Origin: Alphaproteobacteria bacterium
GTDB lineage: Bacteria > Pseudomonadota > Alphaproteobacteria > Sphingomonadales > Rhodothalassiaceae
Assembly (NCBI GenBank): GCA_003694205.1
Contig: RFKS01000149.1
Span: forward strand, 1-8,845
Direction: 5' to 3'
DNA length: 8,845 bases
The position numbers and the translations under genes are program-made. The notes under the pieces were generated by a model. The model did no database searches. It saw nothing but the letters and a program-made list of their open reading frames with translations, and was not told where the DNA came from. Below are positions 1 to 6,453 of the stretch, piece by piece. The number at the start of each line of letters is the position of its first letter. Within the stretch, counting starts at the first letter, position 1.

Positions 1-96
1 GCCCCGGCCCTCATCGAGCCCATTCTGGCGCGCGTCGTGCCGGCCATGGCACGACGCGAAGCGGCGAACCAGGACGCCAGCAACGATCAGAAATAG
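1..96 (+). CDS. C-terminal end of an unidentified plus-strand protein (partial)
   Basis: Frame 1 is open from the window edge to a TAG at 94-96, giving 31 residues that begin APALIEPILARVVPAMARRE and end in a polar tail, NQDASNDQK. Nearly all third codon positions are G or C, as in the clear genes here, so this looks like the true end of a gene entering from the left rather than chance. The stop falls inside the end of the opposing torF-like gene, so the two converge with about a 10-bp overlap. An 11-bp inverted repeat (31-58) lies within these codons. The tail is too short to assign a family. The alternative is that it is not coding, since a 31-codon open stretch is not rare at this GC content. 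Confidence 0.5.
   Translation, partial: APALIEPILARVVPAMARREAANQDASNDQK
31..58. repeat. Perfect 11-bp inverted repeat at a convergent gene junction
   Basis: Bases 31-41 (CGCGTCGTGCC) are the exact reverse complement of 48-58, separated by a 6-base loop (42-47). The hairpin lies 28 bp beyond the stop of the minus-strand torF-like gene and inside the last codons of the plus-strand gene. Neither side is followed by a T-tract, so it is not a classic intrinsic terminator. It could stall or protect the 3' end of the M23-torF transcript, or mark the end of a Rho-dependent termination zone. The repeat is directly visible; the role is inferred. Confidence 0.55.
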
Positions 97-752
97 AGGC
101 TCAGTGCGGCGACGACGCGCGCCCGGCCGATCCTGAGGCGCGAATTCGAATCCTCATAGGCGAGCGAGACATCGAACCGGTCATGGCTGGCAACGAGACC
201 GAGGCCCCAGTCGGTCCTGTCGCGCGTCCCGGCGAGGCTCTCGCGTCCGACATGGGCGGTGGCCGCCAGCCAGGCGATCCGCGGCAGGGGAATCTCCGTC
301 TCGAGCCAGCCATAGACGCTGCCGCGATTGCGCAGGAACCACCGTCCGTCGGGCGCGTAGGCGACACCGGCGGCGGCGTAAAAAAGCCCGAGATCGCGGG
401 AAACCCGGGCCTGGAACTCGGGATAGAGATAGCCATCGGCGCCGAAGAATCCGTCCACGGCGGCGCTGAGATCGAGCACGTAGGCGCCGACCTCGAAGCG
501 TTGCCCGACGACACCCTCGACTCGACCGTCATTGCCGCGCCGGTCGTCGATACGGCTCAGCGACAGACTGCCATAAAGACCGCTCTCATGGTCGAGATAA
601 AGGGTGGCGGTCGCTGCCGGATCGCCGCCCGAAAGTGTGAGACCACGGTCGACATGATCCGATTCACCGCGCACCGTCGCCGACACGTCCCAGCCCTGCG
701 CCACCGCCGGCGGCGAGGAAAGCAGGAGCGCGGCGCAGACGAGCCGGCGCAT
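87..752 (-). CDS. TorF/Gcw_chp-family putative outer-membrane protein
   Basis: This is a 221-residue secreted beta-rich protein, probably a small outer-membrane barrel. Residues 1-19 form a signal peptide (MRRLVCAALLLSSPPAVAQ, cleavage before GW). The mature start has the family pattern of alternating residues, an S-D-x-V-x-R-G-L segment, then G-D-P-A and a Y-x-D-H-E-S-G-L-Y-G strand turn, as in the TorF/Gcw_chp group. The chain ends in L-S-L-Y-F, an aromatic C-terminus typical of BAM-inserted barrels. I chose the ATG at 750-752, which overlaps the upstream stop as TGATG and has GAGG about 7 nt upstream; a GTG one codon earlier is also possible. It probably shares a transcript with the M23 peptidase gene. 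Family assignment rests on remembered motifs, and transport substrate is unknown even for named members. Confidence 0.72.
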   Translation of the reverse strand: MRRLVCAALLLSSPPAVAQGWDVSATVRGESDHVDRGLTLSGGDPAATATLYLDHESGLYGSLSLSRIDDRRGNDGRVEGVVGQRFEVGAYVLDLSAAVDGFFGADGYLYPEFQARVSRDLGLFYAAAGVAYAPDGRWFLRNRGSVYGWLETEIPLPRIAWLAATAHVGRESLAGTRDRTDWGLGLVASHDRFDVSLAYEDSNSRLRIGRARVVAALSLYF

Positions 753-1609
753 CACCGCGCCTCGGTCTGCCGTGTGCCGGCCCCGGCCGGCAAATCGACC
801 ACGAGGCCGGGATCGAGGCGCACCGCGCGCCAGTTGATGCGCCAGTCGACATGCGGCCCGGTAGCGCGACCGGTGGCCCCTATGGCGCCGACCTGCTGCC
901 CCTTTTTCACCTCTTCGCCGACCGCGACATCGATGCGGCTCAGATGCATGAGCGTCGAACTCACGCCGAAGCCATGATCGATGACGAGGATGCCGCCCTC
1001 GAGCAGAAAATCCGGTTCCGCCAGGCGCACGATGCCGCCCGCGGGGGCCACGACCGGCGTCCCTGTGGGCGCCGCCACATCGAGCCCGTAATGCGGCCAG
1101 CGCGGCTTGCCGTTGAGAATGCGCTGCGAACCATAGACCCCCGAAATGCGTCCCCTTGCGGGCAGGATAAAGCCTTGCTCCCAGTCGAGGCGATCCGAGA
1201 TGATGGCGCGTGCCTTGCGCACCATCGACGTTTCACGGGCCCGCCGTGCGCGGTACTCCGGCGGCAGGGTCACCGTCTTCTCGGGCAGGCCGTCGACCCG
1301 CTCGATGCGATATTGCCGCAACGCCACCTCGAGACGATGCCGCTCGATCCCGCCGTCCGGCTGTGTGACCTCGATCATATGCGCGGGCGGTGCATCGCGT
1401 CCGAAGCCGATGACGAAGCGGCCGTCGGGTGCCACCCGAACCGTGTCGCCATCAAGGCGCACGCGGGCACCCGGCGCCACCCGGCCGATGAGCAGTCCGC
1501 CCTGCGTCAGCCGGCCGGCGAGCTCGAGCGCCGCCCCGCCCTGAGCGGATCCGGCGACCAGAAGCATCAGCAGCAGGATCAGGGGTCGGATCGGGACGGT
1601 TCGGCGCAT
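752..1609 (-). CDS. M23-family (LytM-type) peptidase, secreted
   Basis: This is a 285-residue predicted periplasmic peptidoglycan endopeptidase. Residues 1-24 are a basic N-terminus plus hydrophobic signal segment ending near SAQG. A beta-rich region (about 26-100) precedes a helical linker and the C-terminal LytM domain (about 150-268). Visible active-site elements are H173-x3-D177 (HYGLD), H222 (MHLS) and H253-V-D255 (GPHVDW). The first two zinc ligands and both accessory histidines are present, but the usual final ligand of the H-x-H motif is Asp. Zinc can be bound by Asp, so activity is not excluded. Family members cut peptide cross-links or act as regulators of cell-wall amidases; which applies here cannot be told. 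The gene precedes the TorF-like gene with a TGATG overlap and starts at ATG with a GACAGGAC ribosome-site-like stretch. Confidence 0.9.
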   Translation of the reverse strand: MRRTVPIRPLILLLMLLVAGSAQGGAALELAGRLTQGGLLIGRVAPGARVRLDGDTVRVAPDGRFVIGFGRDAPPAHMIEVTQPDGGIERHRLEVALRQYRIERVDGLPEKTVTLPPEYRARRARETSMVRKARAIISDRLDWEQGFILPARGRISGVYGSQRILNGKPRWPHYGLDVAAPTGTPVVAPAGGIVRLAEPDFLLEGGILVIDHGFGVSSTLMHLSRIDVAVGEEVKKGQQVGAIGATGRATGPHVDWRINWRAVRLDPGLVVDLPAGAGTRQTEAR

Positions 1610-1736
1610 GTCCTGTCTCTCGCGCTCGCGGTGGTGCGGACCCGCCCACTGTGCGTCGCCGCGCCGCCGAGGGCAAGAGCGGGCGGCCAGATTACGGTGA
1701 CAGGAGACTTGATTGAGCGCTGCCAGCGCGGCCGGA
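1610..1736. other. 127-bp spacer between phaZ and the M23 peptidase gene
   Basis: This non-coding gap separates two minus-strand genes. Just after the phaZ stop there is a short hairpin (GCGCT at 1717-1721 against AGCGC at 1725-1729, 3-base loop) without a following T-tract on the minus strand, so it is a weak terminator at best. I see no convincing -35/-10 pair for the M23 gene. It may be read through from phaZ or use a promoter I cannot recognise. Confidence 0.4.
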
Positions 1737-2984
1737 TCAGCCGCCTTGCGACGCCGCGGCGCGGCGCACGAACCGCTTTACCTCCGGCGCGATCCGCTCG
1801 CGCCAACGGCGCCCATTGAAAATGCCATAATGGCCGACCTCGCGCGCCAGATAGTAGTGACGCCGGTCGCGGGCGAGATTGTGCGCCAGATCGAGCGCCG
1901 CGCGGGTCTGCCCGAGCCCCGAGATATCGTCATGCTCGCCCTCGATGCAGAGAAGCGGCGTGCGCCGGATGGCACCCGGATCGACGCGGCGGTCACGATG
2001 CACAAAGATACCGCGCGGCAGGGCATGGCGCTGAAAGACGGTCTCCACCGTTTGCAGATAGAACTCGGCGGTCAGGTCCATCACCGAGCGGTATTCCTCA
2101 TAGAAGGCACGCGTCGCCTCGGCACTCTCGCCGTCGCCGGCAACGAGGTGCAGGAAGAAATCGCGGTGGCGCTCGAGATGGTCGCCGAGATTCATGCTCA
2201 TGAAGCCGGCAAGCTGCAGAAAGCCGGGATAGACCCGGCGCAGCATGCCCGGATTGGGCGGTGGCACATGGGTAATGACATGCCGCTCGAACCAGGAGAT
2301 CGGTCGCGTCGTGGCGAGGCGGTTGACCGCGGTCGGATTGACCCGCGTGTCGATCGGCCCACCCATCATGACGAGCGATGCCGGCCGCGCCGGATCGTCG
2401 TCCTCCTCCATCAGCGCGAGCGCCGCAAAGACGGGCACGGAGGGCTGGCAGACCGCCATCACATGCGTGCCGGGACCAAGGACGTCGAGCCAGTCGCGCA
2501 CATAATCGATATAGTCATCAAGATCGAAGCCGCCCTCGTAGAGCGGCACCTCGCGGGCGTCGCGCCAGTCGGTGATATAGACATCGTGATCGGGCAGCAT
2601 GGCGCGCACCGTGCCACGCAGGAGGGTGGCAAAATGCCCCGACATGGGCGCCACAACGAGGAGCCGCGGGTCACCGGGCCGGTCCGTGTCGCGGCGGAAA
2701 TGCCGCAGCTGCCCGAACGGCCGCCGCGCCAGCACCTCCTCCTCGATGGTGACCTCCGTGCCGTCGATCTCTGTCGACTCGATGCCGAAGCGCGGCTTGC
2801 CGTAGCGCCGCGTCACATGCTCGGTCAGGTCGCAGGCCGCGGCGACAAGGCGCCCGGCGGGGGTATGGCTCCACGGGTTGAAGGGATTGCGCAGCAACCC
2901 TTGTGTCTGCTCGATGGCCAGACGCAACGGCGCTATCGCCGCGTGCTGCCACTCATATAGGCTGTAGAGCCCCAAGCCGATCAC
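1737..2984 (-). CDS. phaZ: Intracellular polyhydroxyalkanoate (PHB) depolymerase
   Basis: This alpha/beta-hydrolase of about 415 residues mobilises stored PHB granules in the cytoplasm to 3-hydroxybutyrate oligomers and monomer. It matches the PhaZ1-type intracellular family, whose nucleophile is Cys in place of the lipase-box Ser. With a GTG start at 2982-2984, the motif A-V-C-Q-P-S-V-P places Cys179, G-E-H-D-D-I gives Asp352/353 and V-G-H-Y-G-I-F-N-G gives His385. This is close in spacing to the Cys183/Asp355/His388 triad remembered for Ralstonia PhaZ1. The N-terminal L-Y-S-L-Y-E-W-Q-H-A-A matches the family start. GTG is preceded by AGAAGGA only 2 nt away, and a TTG at 2973-2975 would also fit the family start, so the exact start is uncertain. 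An ATG at 3057-3059 would add 25 unfamiliar residues and lies upstream of the predicted -10. The gene is divergent from bdhA, whose enzyme uses its product. Confidence 0.93.
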   Translation of the reverse strand: MIGLGLYSLYEWQHAAIAPLRLAIEQTQGLLRNPFNPWSHTPAGRLVAAACDLTEHVTRRYGKPRFGIESTEIDGTEVTIEEEVLARRPFGQLRHFRRDTDRPGDPRLLVVAPMSGHFATLLRGTVRAMLPDHDVYITDWRDAREVPLYEGGFDLDDYIDYVRDWLDVLGPGTHVMAVCQPSVPVFAALALMEEDDDPARPASLVMMGGPIDTRVNPTAVNRLATTRPISWFERHVITHVPPPNPGMLRRVYPGFLQLAGFMSMNLGDHLERHRDFFLHLVAGDGESAEATRAFYEEYRSVMDLTAEFYLQTVETVFQRHALPRGIFVHRDRRVDPGAIRRTPLLCIEGEHDDISGLGQTRAALDLAHNLARDRRHYYLAREVGHYGIFNGRRWRERIAPEVKRFVRRAAASQGG

Positions 2985-3033
2985 GGTCCTTCTCGTATGC
3001 GGGCAACTCTGCCGGCCGCCTTTCGCACCTGCA

Positions 3034-3061
3034 ATAATATGACACTTTTGCGGCGGCACAA
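3034..3061 (-). promoter_or_regulatory. Predicted phaZ promoter
   Basis: Read on the minus strand, TTGTGC (3056-3061) and TATTAT (3034-3039) are separated by 16 bp. This is a sigma-70-like pair in an AT-richer patch of an otherwise GC-rich region. The predicted start near 3027 gives a leader of about 43 nt to the GTG at 2984. It also places the more upstream ATG (3059) outside the transcript. The -35 element is only a partial match to consensus, so this is a moderate prediction. Confidence 0.45.
3049..3058. promoter_or_regulatory. TGC-N4-GCA inverted repeat overlapping the phaZ -35
   Basis: The sequence TGCGGCGGCA is a TGC/GCA inverted repeat with a 4-base spacer. PhaR repressors of alphaproteobacteria are reported to bind CTGC-N3/4-GCAG-type sites, and this has the inner core but not the outer C/G. 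Its overlap with the predicted phaZ -35 would suit repression. Such short repeats are common at high GC, so this is an inference. Confidence 0.35.
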
Positions 3062-3154
3062 GCCATCTCTTACCCTAGTCGCCTCAAGTTAATAATATTC
3101 TTATGAGAACGGCGCCTCCTCGCAGGCGGGAGAAGGCGCTGATGGTCCAGGCCC

Positions 3155-3182
3155 TTGCGCGGAATCGCCGGGCATTTATAGT
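3155..3182 (+). promoter_or_regulatory. Predicted bdhA promoter
   Basis: TTGCGC (3155-3160) and TATAGT (3177-3182) are spaced by 16 bp, with TATAGT one base from the -10 consensus. Transcription would begin near 3188-3190, about 26 nt before the bdhA ATG, leaving room for the strong GGAGGAGG ribosome site. It is one of the few AT-rich patches directly in front of the gene. Confidence 0.5.
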
Positions 3183-3190
3183 GCATTGCA
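3182..3190. promoter_or_regulatory. TGC-N3-GCA operator-like site at the bdhA start point
   Basis: TGCATTGCA is a TGC/GCA inverted repeat with a 3-base spacer. It sits directly on the predicted bdhA transcription start, where a bound repressor would block initiation. It has the core of PhaR-type sites (CTGC-N3/4-GCAG) without the outer C/G pair. The adjoining TGCAATAA (3187-3194) recurs at 3030-3037 beside the predicted phaZ start. Assignment to PhaR is inference; no regulator gene is in the window. Confidence 0.42.
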
Positions 3191-3201
3191 ATAAAGCCAT
3201 C

Positions 3202-3210
3202 GGAGGAGGT
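3202..3210 (+). promoter_or_regulatory. Strong ribosome binding site of bdhA
   Basis: GGAGGAGGT lies just upstream of the ATG at 3215 and is the best Shine-Dalgarno match in the window. It fixes the bdhA start against other in-frame starts and predicts efficient translation. Confidence 0.8.
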
Positions 3211-3214
3211 CGCG

Positions 3215-4009
3215 ATGCTCAGGCCGCTGGATGGACGGACCGCACTCGTCACGGGCTCGACAAGCGGGATCGGCCTTGGCCTTGCCCGCCGACTCGCCGA
3301 GGCCGGAGCGCATGTCATGCTCAATGGCTTCGGCGATCGTGCCGAGATCGAGGCCGAACGGCGCCGGATCGAGACGGAGTACGGCGTGCGAGCCCTTTAT
3401 TCGGATGCCGACATGCGCGACCGCGAGGCAATCGCGCATATGGTCGCCGGCGCCGAGGAGGCCTTCGGCAGCGTTGACATTCTCGTCAACAATGCCGGCA
3501 TCCAGCATGTAGCCCCGGTCGAGGACTTTCCGCCCGACAAGTGGGACGCCATCGTCGCCATCAACCTGTCCTCGAGCTTCTACACCACCCGCGCCGCACT
3601 GCCCGGCATGCGGCGGCGCGGCTGGGGTCGCATCGTCAACATCGCCTCGGCGCACGGACTCGTCGCCTCGCCCTTCAAGGCCGCCTATGTGGCGGCCAAG
3701 CACGGGCTGGTCGGGCTGACGAAGACGGTCGGGCTTGAGACCGCGGAGGATGCCAACATCACCTGCAACGCGATCTGCCCCGGCTATGTCCGTACGCCCC
3801 TCGTTGACGGCCAGATCCGCGATCAGGCACGCGCCCACGGCCTGAGCGAGGAAGACGTCATTCGCGACGTCATTCTCGCGGCGCAGCCGAACAAGCGCTT
3901 CGTCACCATCGAGGAGCTCGGCGCCCTGCTGCTCTTCCTGTGCTCGGACAACGCCCTCTCGTTCAACGGCGCGGCGCTGCCCATCGACGGCGGCTGGACC
4001 GCGCGCTAG
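3215..4009 (+). CDS. bdhA: D-3-hydroxybutyrate dehydrogenase (SDR family)
   Basis: This 264-residue NAD-dependent short-chain dehydrogenase interconverts (R)-3-hydroxybutyrate and acetoacetate in the cytoplasm, the step after PHB depolymerisation. The cofactor motif T-G-S-T-S-G-I-G is at 13-20, N-N-A-G at 92-95, and N117, S145, Y158 and K162 form the SDR catalytic set. Residues known to hold the substrate carboxylate in bacterial 3-hydroxybutyrate dehydrogenases have counterparts here: Q97, H147, K155, Q200 and W261 in the terminal I-D-G-G-W-T-A. That set separates it from generic SDRs such as FabG. Length is close to the family's usual 255-265. It starts at ATG behind GGAGGAGGT and diverges from phaZ across 230 bp carrying promoter and operator-like sites. 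Its TAG is embedded in a CTAG shared with the opposing gene's stop. Confidence 0.95.
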   Translation: MLRPLDGRTALVTGSTSGIGLGLARRLAEAGAHVMLNGFGDRAEIEAERRRIETEYGVRALYSDADMRDREAIAHMVAGAEEAFGSVDILVNNAGIQHVAPVEDFPPDKWDAIVAINLSSSFYTTRAALPGMRRRGWGRIVNIASAHGLVASPFKAAYVAAKHGLVGLTKTVGLETAEDANITCNAICPGYVRTPLVDGQIRDQARAHGLSEEDVIRDVILAAQPNKRFVTIEELGALLLFLCSDNALSFNGAALPIDGGWTAR

Positions 4010-4377
4010 CCCGCATTCTCGAGACGCGCGGCACAGAGGCTGCGGGCCCGGACGTCCTGCGGACTGCGTCCCTCGGCATCGGCGATCGCCGACACGAGCA
4101 CGTGGCCGTCGCGGATAAGGAAGAAGGCGGGCCGGTCGCCCGGCACGACCCTGGCACAGACCCGCCAGCCATAGTACCAGCGGCCCTCGAGGCGCACCTG
4201 ATAGGGATCGGCTTCGCTCAGCCTCGCTACCTTGCCCTTGCCGAGAAGGGGCACGATCAGTTCGAGCGGCGCCGCTGGCGGTGGACCATAGCCGCGTGAC
4301 GTGCCACCCGTCCCGGCACCTGCGGAAAGCACGGGTGCAAGCCCGAGACACAGGATGAGAAGTCCGGCCCACCGCAT
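4006..4377 (-). CDS. Small secreted protein of unknown function
   Basis: This is a 123-residue hypothetical protein with an N-terminal signal peptide (MRWAGLLILCLGLAPVLSAG, cleavage around 20-22). The Cys at 10 is not in a proper lipobox, so a lipoprotein is unlikely. A Gly/Pro-rich stretch (about 23-37) leads to a beta-rich domain with a W-Y-Y-G-W segment at 67-71 and two cysteines, C74 and C115, that could form a disulfide after export. I recognise no family. The ATG at 4375-4377 is preferred because it starts the signal peptide and has AGGGGG about 9 nt upstream; the frame stays open to 4515 but those extra residues look non-coding. It is probably monocistronic, lying beyond the TRAP operon terminator. 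Its stop overlaps that of bdhA on the opposite strand. Confidence 0.68.
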   Translation of the reverse strand: MRWAGLLILCLGLAPVLSAGAGTGGTSRGYGPPPAAPLELIVPLLGKGKVARLSEADPYQVRLEGRWYYGWRVCARVVPGDRPAFFLIRDGHVLVSAIADAEGRSPQDVRARSLCAARLENAG

Positions 4378-4490
4378 CCTTTTCGACCCCCTGTTGCAGC
4401 CTGAGCGGTTATCAGGATACGCGCAAACTGAACGCTGCCTTGCGCGCAGGTCAAATCGGATAAGTCGAAAATTTGCCGAAGGTGTGACGC

Positions 4491-4513
4491 AAAAGGTGCA
4501 GTGCCGTGGCACC
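4491..4513 (-). terminator. Possible intrinsic terminator after dctM
   Basis: On the minus strand, GGTGC and GCACC (4509-4513 and 4495-4499) can pair around a 9-base loop, followed at once by TTTT (4491-4494). It lies about 20 bp beyond the dctM stop. The stem is only 5 bp and the T-run only four, so it is weak. Two smaller hairpin-capable stretches, CGGC-TGAC-GCCG near the stop and GGGA/TCCC at about 4517-4529, may add to it. It would separate the TRAP operon from the small secreted-protein gene. Confidence 0.4.
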
Positions 4514-4533
4514 ATTGGGATGAGGTCCCGGCG

Positions 4534-5859
4534 TCAGCCGTAGAGCATATGCGCCGGCAGCCAGCTTGCGAGCGCCGGCACGAACCAGACGATCAGCGCG
4601 ACAAGGAGCATGATCAGCCAGTAGGGCACGGCGCCGCGGAAGATGTCCTTGAGGCTGACCGTGGTGTCGGGCACCGCGGACTTGAGCGTGAAGACCAGCA
4701 GTCCCACCGGCGGCGTCAGGAGCCCCGCCTCGATGATGAGAATGCCATAGATCGCAAAGGCGATCGCGTCGACCCCCATGGCCTCGGCAATAGGGGCAAA
4801 GATGGGAACCGTCATCAGGATTACCGAGATCGAGTCGACGAGCGCGCCGAGGACGAGCCACACCCCGGTCATGATGCCGAGCGCGACAAGGAGCGTGACG
4901 CCGCCGCTGGTGAACAGCTCCTGGATCAGATTGACGCCGCCGCTCATGGCGAGAAAGCGGGAATACATCGCACCGGCGATCAGCAGGAACATGATCGGCG
5001 CGGTCGAACGGCCGGCATCATAGACCGCCTCCATGAAGGCCTTGCGTCCCATACGCTTGAGAGCCCCGACAAGGATGCTGCCGAGCGCGCCGAAGCCGGC
5101 GGCCTCGGTCGGCGTGAAGAAGCCGCCCCACAGACCGCCGAGCACGATGACGACGAGGGCGAGGATACCGAGGCCGCTCAAAAGCTCGGCCCGGGTCACC
5201 GGGACATCGGCGCCCGCGCTTGCCGCATCTCCCGCCGCCGGCGCCAGCGCCGGGTTGAGCCGGGCCGCAATCACGGTGAAGGCGAGAAAGGCGAGGCCGA
5301 GCAGAAGCCCGGGGCCGATGCCGCCGATGAAGAGCGCCCCCACCGACCCCTCGGTGAGGATGGCCCAGATGATGAGCAGCACGCTCGGCGGAATCAGCAT
5401 GCCAAGACAGGCGCTGCCGGCAATGACCCCGAGCGCATAGCGCTTGTCATAGCCAAGGCGCCGCATCTCGGGATAGGCAACGCGACCGAAGGTGGCCGCG
5501 GAGGCGATCGCCACACCGGAGACGGCGGCAAAGGCGGTATTGCCGAGCACGGTCGCCGCGGCGAGCCGACCGGGCAGGCGCTTGAGCCCCCGCTCGCAGA
5601 CGACGAAGAGATCGCGCGCGGCGCCGGAACGGCTGACCACCTCGCCCATGAAGATGAAGAGGGGAATGACGGCAAGCGCGTCGCTGCGGATCGCCTCGTA
5701 GGAGGTGAGGCCGAGCAGCGACAGTGCGATATGGAGATCCTGCGTGACCAGGAAGACGCCTACGGCGCTCGCGACCCCGAGCGCAATGCCGATATGCACG
5801 CCGAGCAGCACGAGCGCGATGAGGAGGGCGAGCGAGTAGAAGATGACCTCGGGTCCCAT
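4534..5859 (-). CDS. dctM: TRAP transporter large permease subunit (DctM type)
   Basis: This 441-residue inner-membrane protein is the ion-coupled translocation subunit of a tripartite ATP-independent periplasmic transporter for an organic acid or similar small solute. Around a dozen hydrophobic segments span the chain. Family hallmarks are I-P-L-F-I-F-M-G-E (65-73), the I-P-P-S-V segment (156-160), F-F-T-P-T-E-A-A (247-254), V-D-S-I-S-V-I-L-M-T-V-P-I-F (341-354) and L-T-P-P-V-G-L-L-V-F (381-390). Length is normal. An Ala-rich polar loop (about 203-222) is a little longer than I would expect. The ATG has GGGAG 5 nt upstream and follows the dctQ stop by 44 bp. It is the last gene of the run. 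The substrate is not readable from the permease. The gene symbol follows the family name and does not imply dicarboxylate specificity. Confidence 0.95.
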   Translation of the reverse strand: MGPEVIFYSLALLIALVLLGVHIGIALGVASAVGVFLVTQDLHIALSLLGLTSYEAIRSDALAVIPLFIFMGEVVSRSGAARDLFVVCERGLKRLPGRLAAATVLGNTAFAAVSGVAIASAATFGRVAYPEMRRLGYDKRYALGVIAGSACLGMLIPPSVLLIIWAILTEGSVGALFIGGIGPGLLLGLAFLAFTVIAARLNPALAPAAGDAASAGADVPVTRAELLSGLGILALVVIVLGGLWGGFFTPTEAAGFGALGSILVGALKRMGRKAFMEAVYDAGRSTAPIMFLLIAGAMYSRFLAMSGGVNLIQELFTSGGVTLLVALGIMTGVWLVLGALVDSISVILMTVPIFAPIAEAMGVDAIAFAIYGILIIEAGLLTPPVGLLVFTLKSAVPDTTVSLKDIFRGAVPYWLIMLLVALIVWFVPALASWLPAHMLYG

Positions 5860-5903
5860 GGCCGCTCCCTAAACGTGCCTGCTGCGGGACATGAGACGGC
5901 CGC

Positions 5904-6413
5904 TCATGGTCCGACGATCTCGCCGTCCGCGTTCTCGGCTGCGCCACGCCAGTCGAGGACGAGAAGGTAGAGATAGACGAAGGCCGACACCGCGGACATC
6001 GCGACGACAAGAAAGCGCACCGGCCAGGTCGGCACGCGCAGGGCGCCCTCGCCCTCATATTCGCCGATCGCGAAGGCCTCGAGCGCCGGCTGCCAGGAAA
6101 TCCACGCAACGCCGGCGAAGAAGGCAACACCAAGCAGCCCCGACAGCCCGCGCAGGACCTTGCGCCAGAAGCGAGGTACGGCGCCGAAGATCACCGTCGC
6201 CCGGATCATGCCGCCGCGATAGATGGCGAGCGGGAGCTGCAGGAAGGTGATCGAGACCACCGAGTTCTTGATGATCTCGGAGGTGCCGGTGAGCGGCGCG
6301 TTGAACGCGCTGCGGCCGATGACATCGATGAAGATGAGGACGGCAAGAAGCAGCACCCACCAGGCGGAAACGATGTGGGTGAGCTGCGCAAAGCGCCCGA
6401 CCGGCGATGTCAT
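5904..6413 (-). CDS. dctQ: TRAP transporter small permease subunit (DctQ type)
   Basis: This 169-residue integral membrane protein partners DctM. It has four hydrophobic segments at about 13-30, 46-62, 83-105 and 133-155. The family pattern is visible in F-I-D-V-I-G-R-S in the first helix and in the second helix, S-I-T-F-L-Q-L-P-L-A, followed by Y-R-G-G-M-I-R-A, near the usual R-x-G-x-H-I segment. The ATG at 6411-6413 is chosen because GGGAGG lies about 9 nt upstream and the first helix begins soon after; the open frame extends to 6563 but those residues are polar, unlike the family, and overlap the upstream gene's end. It sits 40 bp after the secreted-protein gene and 44 bp before dctM. Confidence 0.92.
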   Translation of the reverse strand: MTSPVGRFAQLTHIVSAWWVLLLAVLIFIDVIGRSAFNAPLTGTSEIIKNSVVSITFLQLPLAIYRGGMIRATVIFGAVPRFWRKVLRGLSGLLGVAFFAGVAWISWQPALEAFAIGEYEGEGALRVPTWPVRFLVVAMSAVSAFVYLYLLVLDWRGAAENADGEIVGP

Positions 6414-6453
6414 GCCCCCCTGCCTCCCTTGCCTTTCTCCGCCTGCGCTCGCC

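Noticed and set aside
1717..1729. Hairpin after phaZ as an intrinsic terminator
   Set aside because: Only a 5-bp stem with a 3-base loop and no T-tract on the minus strand. Short GC hairpins like this are frequent by chance here.
1713..2960. A 415-codon plus-strand open frame opposite phaZ
   Set aside because: Arg/His-rich product without family features, directly antisense to phaZ, whose catalytic triad is intact.
2985..3059. An ATG at 3057-3059 as the phaZ start, giving 440 residues
   Set aside because: The 25 extra residues do not resemble the family N-terminus, and this ATG lies upstream of the predicted -10 box. The family match begins at about 2984.
3103..3477. A small plus-strand frame starting in the phaZ-bdhA spacer
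   Set aside because: It runs into bdhA out of frame, has an Arg-rich product and no good ribosome site. The spacer is better explained as a control region.
3176..4372. A 398-codon minus-strand open frame opposite bdhA and running into the small secreted gene
   Set aside because: No recognisable motif and it lies opposite a clear SDR gene with catalytic residues and a strong ribosome site. It is a codon-bias shadow.
4501..5970. A 489-codon plus-strand open frame opposite dctM
   Set aside because: Its product is almost only charged, Arg/Asp/Glu/His-rich low-complexity sequence with no domain, as expected from the complement of a GC-rich membrane protein gene. The minus strand carries an unmistakable DctM.
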